Shown piece after piece: positions 48,572-59,375 of a stretch of DNA of 64,000 nucleotides. This DNA is from Helichrysum umbraculigerum (lineage: Eukaryota; Streptophyta; Magnoliopsida; Asterales; Asteraceae), in assembly GCA_949592205.1 (NCBI GenBank), contig CATIUR010000005.1:130653277-130717276 (forward strand). The letters run 5' to 3'. Position 1 is the stretch's first letter. Each line of letters starts with the position of its first letter. The notes below the pieces were generated by a model. It had not been told where the DNA came from, did no database searches, and saw only the letters and a program-made list of their open reading frames with translations. The translations under genes and the position numbers were made by a program.

Positions 48572-48580
48572 TTGGCGGGA
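48572..48580 (+). promoter_or_regulatory. E2F-like site upstream of the captured PSF2 fragment
   Basis: TTGGCGGGA lies about 216 bases upstream of the PSF2 ATG and fits the E2F core (TTSSCGSS). GINS genes are known E2F targets, so this looks like captured promoter sequence. Binding is not shown. Confidence 0.5.
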
Positions 48581-48795
48581 TTTTTATTCTCAAAATAATT
48601 CAGAGCCCGCCTAAAGACCTTCTTCTGTTTACCCTAATACCATTTTATCTATTTCATTATCTTCATTTACCATCGCAACACCCACAATCTATTTCTCTTT
48701 TTCTCAATTGTGGCCCCGCCTCCACTGCGCAACACCACCACTCCACCGCCACCAGTCTAAATTCGGCACAAAATGGTAGATTTCACTCCAAAAAC

Positions 48796-49711
48796 ATGTC
48801 TAGCTGATCCGACCCACACTGCTCTACATTTTCGGCCGCCGAGGTAATGAAATCCAACTCAATCGAAGAACGAAACTAATTACATATTGATTATAGTTAA
48901 TTTGAGTGACCTATGAATTTTGAGTTGAATCATTTTCAGTTCGAGGTTTTATCTGAAGATGAAACGATCGAGATTATACCCAAACTAAAAACGGGCTGCC
49001 TCGAATTAATTGGTGTATATACTTTGTGATTTTGCTCATAGCCTCATATTGTATAGATTTATTATGCTGTCGTCCTCAATAATTCAATATCAGTCCTTGT
49101 TGGCAGGGTAATTTTGGTTCTTTTCAGCCACAAATACCTACCCAAATTCTGATATGGCTAGTTGTTGCTTTGAAAAAAGAGACAAAATGCACAATTCTAT
49201 CTTCTGAGTGGATGTTTTTTGTATGTAATTCAATTTTATGTGTTGCTTCAGGCCATAAGTGCATATTCACTAAAGATGAATAATTGAATAGTGTAAATAA
49301 TTGTTGTTGGTAGTTTTTTTCTTATGTATTCAAGTGTTACCAGTTGTCTTTTTGATTTCGTTATTGTCGACCAGTAAAGTTGTCCTACGTTTTGTAGGCA
49401 GAGTGGCTCTGCAAGTTTTTTTGAAGCACTGCCGTTTCATTATGCCAAATCTCAAGGCTTCTTTTTGACTAGTGTGTGGCTTCACTTGCCTGTTAACTTA
49501 TTCTTTAGCTATTTACCTAGTGAAAATAGGATTTGTGATCATTTGTATTTCTTTATGCAATGCTTATGATGACATTCAAGAAGTAAAAGTTCATGACCAT
49601 GTATTTTTATTTGTAAATAGGTAAGCTCTTATTGAGGTTATCATAGACGTAAGGTTCCACAAGATTGGCACATGATTGGAGAAGCTTACAACTCTTACGT
49701 TTGCAATGAAG
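48796..49711 (+). pseudogene. Captured fragment of GINS subunit PSF2
   Basis: PSF2 is a GINS subunit of the CMG replicative helicase. Exon 1 starts at ATG 48796 and encodes a peptide in register with plant PSF2 N termini (SDPHCSTFSAAE) after an in-frame TGA at codon 4; donor at 48844. Exon 2 (48940 to about 49012) gives VLSEDETIEIIPKLK. Exon 3 (49107 to about 49214) gives NFGSFQPQIPTQILIWLVVA and KKETKCTILSSEWM, the most diagnostic block. Exon 4 (49621-49711) gives ALIEVIIDVRFHKI and LEKLTTLTFAMK with another in-frame TGA, then a GT donor. The exon encoding the middle of the protein and the C terminus are missing. Stops and a frame slip at the exon 2/3 join show decay. The promoter came along too. 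Confidence 0.82.
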
Positions 49712-51232
49712 GTATGCTTCAACTTTACATTGCAAACTAGAATTCAAAAATTTATGATTGGAAATTGGAAGTGCTGATATAGACATATAGCATCTCTTTA
49801 CCAAGTACTATTCTTATCCAGAAAAAAACTTCTAAAGGGAAAATAGTAACAACCTTACCTTATTATGGCATGTGTCTAATAAAAACATAATAGATGATGA
49901 CTAGTTTTTAACTTTCTAATCAACATTTGGGGCATAACGATGTAGTTCTATACTTCTATTTCATAAAGTATCCTGTTTAAATTGATACCCAAATAATTTT
50001 ATCAAACAAAGTCGATATTTAGGTTTCTTATGATGTAATTAGTACTTTTCATAACATTTGCCTTGGTCACATAGCATACAATTAAATGGGTTGAAAATGC
50101 CAACTAGCTTAGATACAGATTAGTGCATTGAACCGGTTCTAACATATATGATTATGATTAGCAAAAAATGCAGGTTCTACTCTACATCATGGAGATATCA
50201 TATCCTTTGTGCCTCCTACTTAACATGGTATTTTTCAATCTAACTATTAATGCTTTTGTAGTTGTACTTAAAATTACACAATTTTTGTATTCATATATAT
50301 GTGTAACTATCTCTAATTTTTGTATCCATATATATGTAGCTTCTTTGTGATGATGAAAGACCAACTTAAGAGTACGTTACAATTTTACGTACAAGTTTGT
50401 GCCTTAAATGGCTTGGTCCAGTCATTGGGTTCATTGATTGATTTTACATGCACTTCCCGTAACACGTTTGTGTTACTTTACTTCCCTAATCACACCTTTT
50501 ACTTCATTATCCAATTAGTTCATGTAAATAGGAAAAGGAGAAATTTTTAATGAAAGTTTCAATTTGGCATATTTTTCTGATGAATTACCATTGGTTGTAA
50601 ATGTTTCAATGTTACTTATATTTTGATTATTGACATGTAAGATATGTAATGTATATTTGACTGTCAAGATCACTAAGTAGATGTTTATGGGAATGATCTT
50701 AACATGTTTTTAATAATCCCAACTATATTATAAACATGTTTTTAATAAATTTTCTTGGTGTTTAATTAATAATTCTGTTGGTTTTGTACATATCATTATT
50801 AAAACATCGGGTTCTGGGTCACAACTGATGGGACGAGCAACTGCTTCTCCTGTTGGCACTAGGACAACATCCTTTGATAACACAATAGCATCATCGCTGC
50901 CATATGCAAACTCACCCAGGTCTGCCACATAGGGTTTACACTCCAACTGTGCTGACGGTTTAAGTTATATGCTAATTTTCAGTATGAATGCTAGTACAAA
51001 ACTGCACCAGAAAGTTTAAGGGAATGCTAGAACACAAGATCATATCCAAGACTTGCTAAAGCTTTGGTATGTGTTTAATTGAACTAAAAAAAATCATGTC
51101 GTTACTAAATAAATGCATGTTAACAAATGATAAGGTCATTGTCATATATAAATTAAGATAGAATCTATGAACCATTCCTTATTTTGTAGTTTGTACACAT
51201 TTTTAAGAAGAGTTTTCTTACTTAATTTGCAG
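49712..51232 (+). other. CACTA-2 stretch between gene fragments, possible unidentified exons
   Basis: A CAG-preceded piece at about 50173-50226 and a serine/threonine-rich open piece at about 50795-50935 (plus strand, SQLMGRATASPVGTRTTSFD) look exon-like. I recognise neither. The rest is AT-rich, intron-like sequence. Confidence 0.35.
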
Positions 51233-51920
51233 GGTGGATTTGGAATTTCTAAAGATTGAAGTTAGATTTCAGAATTTGAAAGTATAAACTTTTTTTCATG
51301 CTGGTAGAAGAGCATTACCAACCATTACCAATTTCATCGTTAACATGACCGAGGTACCTAATTTGCAGAATAATCATTATTTTACAATCTAATTTCATAA
51401 GCAAGAAAGCCCTTCGGTATTCTTACTGGTTACCGTTTCAAACATCAAACAGGCTTTCTTAAGATAATTAAGGTGATACAAGGGGAAGCGGAGAAAACTG
51501 ACAATTTTGGTGATGTTAGTGGGATAAATAGGCCTTCAAGGTACAACATCAGTGCAACATATTGTTTTGGCAGTTGAAAGCAATCATGTTGTTAATAAAA
51601 GATGACGTTTATATGCAGGATGACGCTGCTTCTTGGTCCTCCGAGCTCTGGAAAGACAACTCTGTTGTTGGCCTTGGCTAGCTGGCTAGAACATCAGTTG
51701 CAGGTATAAAAATTGTCTGTAATAATGTATTATCACCGTTATGTTTATTCAAAGGACCTCACCTTCATGAACTCAAAGACGTCAGGAAAAATCACTTACA
51801 ACGGGCATGGTTTGAAGGAGTTTGTTCCTCAGAGAACATCAGCTTATGTTAGTCAACAAGATTGGCATATTGCAGAGATGACTGTCAAGGAAACTCTCGA
51901 TTTATCTGCACGCTGTCAAG
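51233..51920 (+). pseudogene. Captured fragment of a PDR-type ABCG transporter
   Basis: Pleiotropic-drug-resistance ABCG proteins are plasma-membrane exporters. Exon at 51233-51353: VDLEFLKIEVRFQNLKV, an in-frame TAA, then RRALPTITNFIVNMTE, which matches the pre-NBD1 region. Exon ending 51540: GDVSGINRPSR. Exon 51619-51703: MTLLLGPPSSGKTTLLLALA, the first Walker A box, intact. Exon ending 51920: GKITYNGHGLKEFVPQRT, then YVSQQDWHIAEMTVKETLDL and SARCQG. Intron borders are GT/AG and placed as expected for the family. Everything after the first half of NBD1, including all membrane segments, is missing, so it cannot be a working transporter. Confidence 0.9.
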
Positions 51921-52325
51921 GTATTTCTTTGTTTATATAAGTATTCCGCTGTTAAAGGTACTGAAAGTGTTGGTGTTATAGTCTTGTAACTAAAGCGTTC
52001 TGAATTGCTGGAGACCCATTGTAAGATCGTTCTATCTCACTCATCTCGGTAGCAATTTAATTGTCTTTTTTACTGTTTGTTTCTTCTTTGACTGATTAAT
52101 TGGTTCGATATATTCTATTAGTAATATCTGATCTACTTATAGCTGTAATTGTTTTTGAATTATTCATATTCTTAGTTTCAAAAATTTAGGGTTGTGATTG
52201 ACCCGTCTTTTTATATTAGAAGTTGGCTCAGGTAGTCAAATTTCTAGTTACATAGCTATCAAAATTGTCATACTATTAATCTAAAAGTACACGATTTGGT
52301 TGGCTGAATAGTTTTTATCTGTCAG

Positions 52326-53726
52326 GATACGCACAACCAAGTTGGTATTGCACACTGTGGTGGTATATCTCCTTTGTTGAAAGCACTAGTGTATTCTGGA
52401 AATGAGGTTGTGCAAAATCATGCTGCAGTAGCACTGTACAGGCTTGCTGATAATGAGGTAATATTAAGATTATAAGAGAATATACTGCATTCAGGAGTAG
52501 TCTTCGATAGATATTTCATATGCCATAACTTTTATGAAAATGCTTGTTAGGATAATGTTGTTGATTTTATAAGGGAGGACGGGTACTAAAGCTGCTTTCC
52601 TGTGACTTTGTTGCCCTAGTAAGTAGTGTCTTTCTTTTGGTAATGCTTTTCTTATGGGAATTGATTTGTCAGTTTTGACCCATCTATTTATATAGGGTTC
52701 ATTTGGGCTGTGGTTTCGACACATCTATTTATATTGGGTTCATTTGGGCTGTGCTTTATCTCGAATATTATGGGTAAAAATGTTTGCTTCCCACCTTTCC
52801 TCAAAAAATCTACTTCTCTGTGGATCCTTCCCCTTTGTATAGATAGGGCAAGTACATTCGAGAACCTCAAAAAATTTAAAAGCAAAACGACCTAACTGGA
52901 CCCGCTTGAACTTGAATCCAGCTGAGAGTTACCTACCTTGCCCCAATTTTTTTTCTTGGCATACGATATTATTACTTTTGTCACCCAGATAGGAGTACCC
53001 TGACTAGTTGTGATAAAGATTCAGTTGACATGGCTGAGTTTGTAAACTGATTGCACTCAATCCAGGATTGTGTTGCTTTGACATTGAAAAGGCTAGAGGA
53101 GAAGATCCATGGACGGGTAATTATTTTAAATACTTGTACATACATTTTTATATCTATTCTTCTCATTATCTTTCGTTACATGAGTGTAGTTTTCCTTAAA
53201 GTGGTGCATCTAATAAGTGTTAATGTGTCAAGTATAATTTGTCTTTTAAGTTTGTTCGTTGTCTTACTTGAAGGCAGTTATGATGCTTTTTAAGTAAACA
53301 AACTTTTTCAGTTTATTGTAGGAGATTAATGCATGTCAATATTCACTATATTTTATGTAATCCTGTCAGGTATTGAGTTATTTGTTGTACCTAATGCGGA
53401 TTGCTGAGATAAATGTTCGAATACCAGTTGCTTTGGCTCTTGCGCATCTTTGTTCACCTGATGACCAGAAAACAATTTTTGTTGATAACGATGGTAAAGT
53501 GTGTGCTGATGATAATAATCCCTTTTTTTATATATTGTATTTTAATAAACTTGCAGGATTAGGTATACTATTGAAGCTTTTGGAAGCAGATGATAATTTC
53601 CAACAACGAAATAGTTGTATGGCATTGTGCAAGTTAGCTGAAAAGGCACGTTCACATTCTACAGTGGGTACTCGACCATCATCTTCACATATATTTATTA
53701 GTAAATTTGAACAAATAAGTGTGTGA
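52326..53726 (+). pseudogene. Captured fragment of an armadillo-repeat BTB protein (ARIA/ABAP1-like)
   Basis: Exon A, 52326-52457 (DTHNQVGIAHCGGISPLLKA, then NHAAVALYRLADNE). Exon B, 53066-53116 (DCVALTLKRLEEKIHGR). Exon C, 53370-53493 (VLSYLLYLMRI, then VALALAHLCSPDDQKTIFVD). Exon D, from 53557 (LLKLLEADDN, CMALCKLAEKA), reads to TGA at 53724-53726. Their order and phase match the last armadillo repeats of plant ARIA/ABAP1 proteins; the BTB domain that should follow is absent. ARIA binds ABF2 in ABA signalling and ABAP1 acts on replication licensing; I cannot say which paralogue donated this piece. All four exons keep open frames and GT/AG borders. The intron after exon A carries a 41-bp tandem duplication (52681-52762) and a MITE-end-like sequence. 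Confidence 0.85.
52785..52835. mobile_element. Solitary MITE-end-like sequence
   Basis: GCTTCCCACCTTTCCTCAAA through CTGTGGATCCTTCC closely resembles the right TIR of the MITE at 56660-56705 (GCTTCCCCCTTCCCCCAAAA through CTCTGGATCATTCC). I find no matching second end nearby, so it is a remnant or a chance resemblance. Confidence 0.45.
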
Positions 53727-53769
53727 TTTGGGCCGGTACAATCTATATTGTTGTATTCATTTGATTTAT

Positions 53770-55085
53770 AAAATGATTAATACAATTTGACACAAATTAT
53801 TGATTTGTTATATGTGATTAAAAGATGAACTCAGATAATATGGTCACACTTTGTGGTTACTGTTTGATTAATTCATTGTGTGACTAAATGTTACAAAATG
53901 TCACACAAAAATAAAATTCAAGTGACCATTGTATGAATAATAGTCACACAAAATACATATGGTTACACTTATTAACACTTCTGGCCATTTTTATCTTAAT
54001 TTTGTATAACCAAATCTCAATATAAAACAATCGTTGTGTGATTAAATGTTACAAAATGTCACACACACATAAAATTCAAGTGACCATTGGATGAACAATA
54101 GTCACATAAAATACATGTTTATTTGACTTTAAAGAGCATATGGTCACACTTATTAACATTTTTGGTCATTTTTGTCTTAATTTTATATGACCAAATCCCA
54201 ATATAAAACAATCGTTGTGTGACTAAATGTTACAAAACGTCACACAATCATAAAATTCAAGTGGCCATTGGATGAACAATAGTCACACAAAATACACGTT
54301 TACTTGACTTTAAAGAGCATATGGTCACACTTATTAACACTTTTGGTCACTTTTGTCTTAATTTTATGTGACCAAATCCCAATATAAAACAATCGTTGTG
54401 TGACTAAATGTTACAAAACGCCACACAAACATAAAATTCAAGTGACCATTGGATGAACAATAGTTACACAAAATACACGTTTACTTAACTTTAAAAAGCA
54501 TATGGTCACACTTATTAACACTTTTGACCACTTTTGTTTTAATTTTATGTGACCGAACCCCAATATAAAACAATGGTTGTGTGAGTAAATGTTACAAAAT
54601 GCCACACAAACATAAAATTCAAGTGGCCATTGGATGAACAATAGTCACACAAAATACACGTTTACTTGACTTTAAAAAGCATATGGTCACACTTATTAAC
54701 ACTTTTGACCACTTATGTCTTAATTTTATGTGACCGAACCCCAATATAAAACAATGGTTATGTGACTAAATGTTACAAAACGCCACACAAACATAAAATT
54801 CAAGTGGCCATTGGATGAACAATAGTCAAGTGGCCATTGGATGAACAATAGTCACACAAAATACACGTTTAGTTGACTTTAAAATGCATATGGTCACACT
54901 TATTAACACTTTTGACCACTTTTGTCTTAATTTTATGTGACCGAACCCCAATATAAAACAATGGTTGTGTGACTAAATGTTACAAAACGCCACACAAACA
55001 TAAAATTCAAGTGGCCATTGGATGAACAATAGTCACACAAAATACACGTTTACTTGACTTTAAAAAGCATATGGTCACACATTTT
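53770..55085. repeat. 181-bp tandem repeat, right side of CACTA-2
   Basis: ATGGTCACACTTATTAACAC starts at 53959 (variant), 54139, 54321, 54502, 54683, 54890 and 55071, a spacing of 180-182 except one of 207. The long unit contains an extra 26-bp copy of CAAGTGGCCATTGGATGAAC. Motifs GTCACAC and TGTGAC recur as on the left side, but the unit is unrelated in length to the 412-bp left repeat. Confidence 0.93.
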
Positions 55086-55256
55086 ATGGATTTGGTTACT
55101 CTTTTTAAATGCATATGGCTACTAACCAGCTAATGTAACCGTATGTACCCTATGGTCGCTCGACCTTTAGTCACACAGATGCTGAAAATGCAAGTGTGAC
55201 TATATGCATATCGTCACACTTTTCCGGTGTAACCAGATCGCATTTTTGTACTAGTG

Positions 55257-55672
55257 ATGAAATATAATGAAAATACTCAAGTGGCCAATTATAGCCACTT
55301 TTTGAATACTCCAACTCATATGTGTATACATTTTAATGTACGTGTTAACTATTTACGAAAAATTGATAACATTTTCTCTTAACTCATCAAGTCTGTTATA
55401 TATAAACACAAACTTGGAAATGTAAGGAGATATATTTATCAATTTTTTTCTTAACTAGCTAACTCGATTAAATGGAATGAAACAAAGTATTAAAAAGAGT
55501 TCCAAACGGGGCTATCACTTTCATTCAATAAAATAAAGTATTAAAAAGAGTTCCAAACGGGGACTATCACACTATCAATCTATAGCTTGCATATGATCTA
55601 GTTAAAAATATGTTACAAATACATATATATGTACACACATGAATATTGTACGATAGAAATAAGCCTAAATTA

Positions 55673-55711
<39 letters not shown>

Positions 55712-56182
55712 AGAATTAGAACAAAAAAATGTTTTACCTTAATAATGGAGTCGGATTTTCAATGAATGTATTCGATATAGTATTTGAGTAGAAGCTTCAA
55801 TGGAGATGTGTTATGTTTAATTTTGGTTGATGATCGACTGTATTAATGGAGATAATGTGAGAGATAATATCTAAATTCAACTTGTTGGTTATCAGGTGAT
55901 ATTTTTTATTAATTTTTTAAAGTTTAATTGTTATATTAGCCGGGTTCCATTCCGTTAATTAAGTGATTATTCCGATCCGTTGAGTTTTAAGATAACATAC
56001 ATATAGCGCGGTTCAAATGTGCCGTTCTATAAAATATCAATTAGATCGGTTTATAACCAAGTGTTCCAAAAAATAATCAACTAGCTCACATTCTATGAAC
56101 CGATCTATAAAAGTATTAAATAGAGCATTTTCCTTAAATCGTTCTAAAAAAGGCGTTCTATTAAATACTTTCTGTAGTAGTG
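55257..56182. repeat. CACTA-1 right end with subterminal motifs
   Basis: Sequence after the CACTA-2 duplication ATG returns to CACTA-1. From about 55980 it carries TAGATCGGTT, AACCGATCTA and CCGTTCTAT variants, and ends CTTTCTGTAGTAGTG at 56182. A 45-bp piece (AGTATTAAAAAGAGTTCCAA...) is duplicated at about 55486-55562. A (TA)n run lies at 55677-55707. It would hold the tnpD promoter. Confidence 0.82.
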
Positions 56183-56705
56183 AGGGAAGTGTTTTTTTTA
56201 GGAAGGGGGAAGCGTTATTATTCATCATGGAGCATCTTACGATTATCAACCAAAACATCAACAAAAAATTATTTTTACCAGTAAATAGTAATCAAAATCG
56301 ATGCTATAAAAAATATATTAACGAATGAATTTTATTTTTAAGTCATAACATTAGTTGATTAATATATATTTAATAAATTTTTAACATTCACCGTGATGAA
56401 TGTTAAAACATCACATTATTTGAAAAATATTTTTAATTTTAACATTCATCACAAATGAATGTTAACTAACATTCACCGCGATGAATATTAACGATTTTGG
56501 GTCTAATATTCATAATTTCATGTTATAACTTCCGGAAAGAATTTATCAAGGAAGCTTAACATTCATAGCATCGAATCTGATTAACTTTGAGTACTAAATT
56601 CAGTTCGTTTTTTGTGAGATTTGTATGGACGAATGTAATGTGCTTCTTGATGAATAGTGACGCTTCCCCCTTCCCCCAAAAAATGTACTTCCCTCTGGAT
56701 CATTC

Positions 56706-56707
<2 letters not shown>
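56183..56707 (+). mobile_element. MITE interrupted by CACTA-1 (main part)
   Basis: Inner left TIR GAAGTGTTTTTTTTAGGAAG at 56186 pairs with the right end at 56658-56695 (GCTTCCCCCTTCCCCCAAAA...ACTTC). With 23076-23093 the MITE is about 540 bp. Its middle has AACATTCATC...GATGAATGTTAA hairpins like those at 7690-8960. Both outer sides are TA-rich (23065-23075 and 56709-56742), suggesting TA-repeat targets. No ORF. Confidence 0.75.
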
Positions 56708-56753
<46 letters not shown>

Positions 56754-56939
56754 TGTTATATCATATTTTCTTTTATGAAATTTGACCTATACTATAAATA
56801 AAGTGGTAAACGTTTATGGTTTGCTATATATTATCAGAAAGCATAATTTGCTTAACATACAAAAAATATAAATACTCAAATTAAATAGGATATTAACAAT
56901 ACACGCAAGTATACTTGCAAATTGGTCAAAAATAAAATC

Positions 56940-57320
56940 TAGGCTATGTTTGGCAACGGAGCTTATAGTAGCTTATGGGAGCTTATGGAAGTTTAAGCTT
57001 ATTTTTCCAGCTTCAAGCTTTGTTTGGTAGACAAAATATTAAGAGCTTATTAAAAAAATAAGCTCTTTAAAAAGAAACTAGTAGAAATAGCTTTTAAATT
57101 AAGCTAGGAGCTTACGTAATGAAAAATTACATAAATACCCTTTATATAATTATCTGTCATATATTTGTTTGTCCTTTTATGTCAATTTACATATTTTAAG
57201 CTCAAGCTCCAGCTAGTTTTATCAAAACATTACAAAAAAGATAAGCTCAAGCTTCTAGCTTTAAATATAAGCTCCAGCTACCAGCTCCAGCTACCAGCTA
57301 CTTTTAACAAGCACACCTCT
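56940..57320. mobile_element. hAT-like MITE rich in AGCTT/AGCTCC
   Basis: Left end GGCTATGTTTGGCAACGGAG and right end, reversed, AGGTGTGCTTGTTAAAAGTA form an imperfect TIR. The inside is full of AGCTTA and CAGCTCCAGCTA repeats. The TGTTTGGCAA...AGCTT style is common in plant hAT MITEs. The target-site duplication is unclear (CTAG-containing on both sides). Confidence 0.55.
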
Positions 57321-57609
57321 AGTGGACTAGTGGTGGGGGCTCAAATCTATAAAGGTCAAAACCGATGTACAAATTTATTAAAATATTGAGAAATTTTGAT
57401 GGACGGCCAGTACAAATTTATTAAGTTAAAACCTATTTATAGTTAAGTATTTTTATAGAAGGTGATTTGTAGAGTATAAATTTTAGCTTTAGATAAATAA
57501 ATACATGCTTTAATATATTTTAGTATTAGTAAGATGTTAAAGCACATTTAGTGACGTAATTAATGGTGTGCAAGTCACTATTTTTTTTTTCTATTTGTGT
57601 CGATCATAC
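57321..57609. other. AT-rich stretch, nothing recognised
   Basis: No coding region, repeat array or element terminus seen. Confidence 0.4.
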
Positions 57610-57640
57610 ACTAGCAGATTGCCCGCGCAATGCGGTGGGA
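57610..57640 (-). mobile_element. Helitron 3' end
   Basis: On the minus strand the order is CCCACCGCATTGCGCGGG, an imperfect 18-nt hairpin, then CAATCTG and a terminal CTAGT. A GC hairpin a few bases before CTRRT is the Helitron 3' signature. The element would extend to the right; its 5' TC end was not located, so its length is unknown. Confidence 0.65.
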
Positions 57641-57837
57641 AAATAACTATAAGCTTCATGTTTATTCGATAGTAGAGTAGTAAATCAAGATTAAAATTTA
57701 TATGACGATACACTAAGATATGGTGTTTTTAAAAGAGGAAAAATAACCTTTTTCCCTTTTTAAAAATTATTAAAAAAATACGTAAATATACATATACATA
57801 TATATATATAGTTTATAAAGTTGGGGGATTAAAAAAG

Positions 57838-58085
57838 AAGGAAATTTAGGGAGAAAAGAGTGAGAAACAAACTAATTCAGTTATTTATTACTATGATTCA
57901 ATTTTAGTTAAAATTTTATTACCATAATTCTACATTTTAATGCTTTGGTTCAATTTTTTACTAATAAGATTTAGTTTTTTGTTTCTATGATTCAAAAGTT
58001 ATAGGTAATAAAAATTGAATCGTAGTAATAAAATACTGAATCAGTTTGCTTCTCTATCTTCTATCTCTAAATTTTCTTCTCCTTA
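57838..58085. mobile_element. Foldback MITE with about 90-bp terminal inverted repeats
   Basis: GAGAAACAAACTAATTCAGT on the left pairs with the reverse of CTGAATCAGTTTGCTTCTC on the right, and complementarity extends outward to GAAATTTAG/CTAAATTTTC and inward through ATGATTCAATTTT/AAAATTGAATCGT. The total is about 250 bp with a short loop. No ORF. Confidence 0.8.
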
Positions 58086-58095
58086 TAACTGACTC

Positions 58096-58109
<14 letters not shown>

Positions 58110-58178
<69 letters not shown>
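58110..58178. repeat. (GT)n microsatellite
   Basis: More than thirty uninterrupted GT units follow a short TA run. A His-Thr open frame on the other strand is an artefact of the repeat. Confidence 0.97.
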
Positions 58179-58179
58179 C

Positions 58180-59375
58180 TCGATAGTCAGTTTGCGAGTC
58201 TCTAATAGCTAGGTGGCAAGTTGGGAGGTACGGAGTCATTGGATAGGTCGAGAGTTTAACTATTAATATCTTTTAATTTGTTTTTTTGTTTTTTTCTTTA
58301 GTCTGTTAATACTAAACATTATGTTCCTGAAATTATAATTCCAAAATTTGATTAAAAATTTGAAACTCTAGGATATAGAAATTGATGATATCAAAACAAA
58401 ATGTGGAATGTAAGTAAACCTGTAAATTTACAATCTCGTACAAAAAGACATCAAATAGTTCGTTTTTAATTTTTGAAAACACTTAAAAACGTATCAAATT
58501 TAGAGAAAGTTGATTTTGAAAGCTTTAATGACAGAATTTGACTCCAAACAGTGGACAAACCACCTTCGACAGTTTGCTAACATGTTCGTCCGTTTTTAGC
58601 TTTCCATACATAATTGACATATTGCGTAAATCCTTACGGTTTAAAAGTTATGTCATGTTTAATATATTAGTAGCATATATATAAAAAAAATAATTAATAT
58701 GTGTTTAATGTCATATGCTTGTTACTTTAATGTTTAATAATTTATGATAATATTAATTAGATTTTAATATATGTAAGGGTATATTAGTAATTTTAAATAG
58801 GTATTTAAAATATCAATATTCATGTTAGGGGCAAAATAGTAAAATCTATCTTAACAAAAAACATTGAAATGTATTACTCTGTATATATTAGTAATTAGTA
58901 AAGATGTGGATTAATATAAAGACAATATCATTAATCATTGTAGTCAGATATTATTTGTAGCTTATTGTTTGTTCCAACTACTGCGTACGTATTGTCGAAG
59001 CAAGTTCAGAGTACTTAATAATAATATCGCCCATGTTCAATCATGGATAATGGACTTTTGAAGATCGAAGAATTTAGAGTTTTTGTATTGATTTTTATTT
59101 TATTGGAAATGTGAGGAAAAAAAAAGAGAGAGAGAGAGAGATTTTTAATATTAATAATATAAAATATGCACTGTCGGTGGAGGTGGTTAATATCACGAAC
59201 AACATAAAGAAGAAAACTCATTAGGATTTATCACTTTTATTTTCACACCTCTATAAAAGTGTTTAAAACTTTTTGAAAAAGATATGATTTTTCACACCTA
59301 CATACGTAAAAAAGAAAGTTCACACTTGTAAGTGTGACGATGTCAACACTTAAAAGTGTAGAATCATTTTGTGAC
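58180..59375. other. AT-rich flank of CACTA-4
   Basis: No gene recognised. At 59225-59375 a patch of ACACTTNTAAGTGT palindromes resumes on the other side of CACTA-4 at 63080-63190, so CACTA-4 landed in a small palindromic repeat. Confidence 0.5.

Larger units (their letters stand above)
42899..55256. mobile_element. CACTA-2: 12.4-kb non-autonomous CACTA carrying host gene fragments
   Basis: The left end is CACTAGTACAAATTTGTGAT and the right end, reversed, is CACTAGTACAAAAATGCGAT. ATG flanks both sides (42896-42898 and 55257-55259). The insertion lies about 50 bases upstream of the CACTA-1 tnpD ATG, in the apparent 5' UTR intron. Inside are long subterminal repeats on both sides, a 108-bp satellite with a nested CACTA-3, and exon pieces of PSF2, a PDR transporter and an armadillo-repeat protein, all on the plus strand with recognisable intron borders. 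No transposase is present, so it depends on an autonomous relative. Gene capture of this type is known from Pack-CACTA elements. Confidence 0.93.
23094..56182 (-). mobile_element. CACTA-1: 33-kb En/Spm transposon with two nested insertions
   Basis: The left terminus is CACTACTGCACACGG and the right terminus, reversed, is CACTACTACAGAAAG. The flanks are AGG at 23091-23093 and at 56183-56185, the 3-bp target-site duplication typical of CACTA. Both ends share a subterminal motif, AACCGATCTA or its reverse. Two minus-strand genes fit the family: a tnpD-type transposase (42847 to 30466) and a Transposase_24/Ulp1 gene (28062 to about 24540). Without the gag-only retrotransposon (9.2 kb) and CACTA-2 (12.4 kb), the element would be about 11.6 kb, a normal size. 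Both genes carry lesions, so this copy is probably dead unless some frameshifts are assembly errors. Confidence 0.92.

Noticed and set aside
50728..50946. Minus-strand 72-codon frame
   Set aside because: The plus strand at the same place reads as a more natural serine/threonine-rich exon, and neighbouring captured exons are on the plus strand.
58054..58239. His-Thr repeat protein
   Set aside because: Translation of a (GT)n microsatellite.
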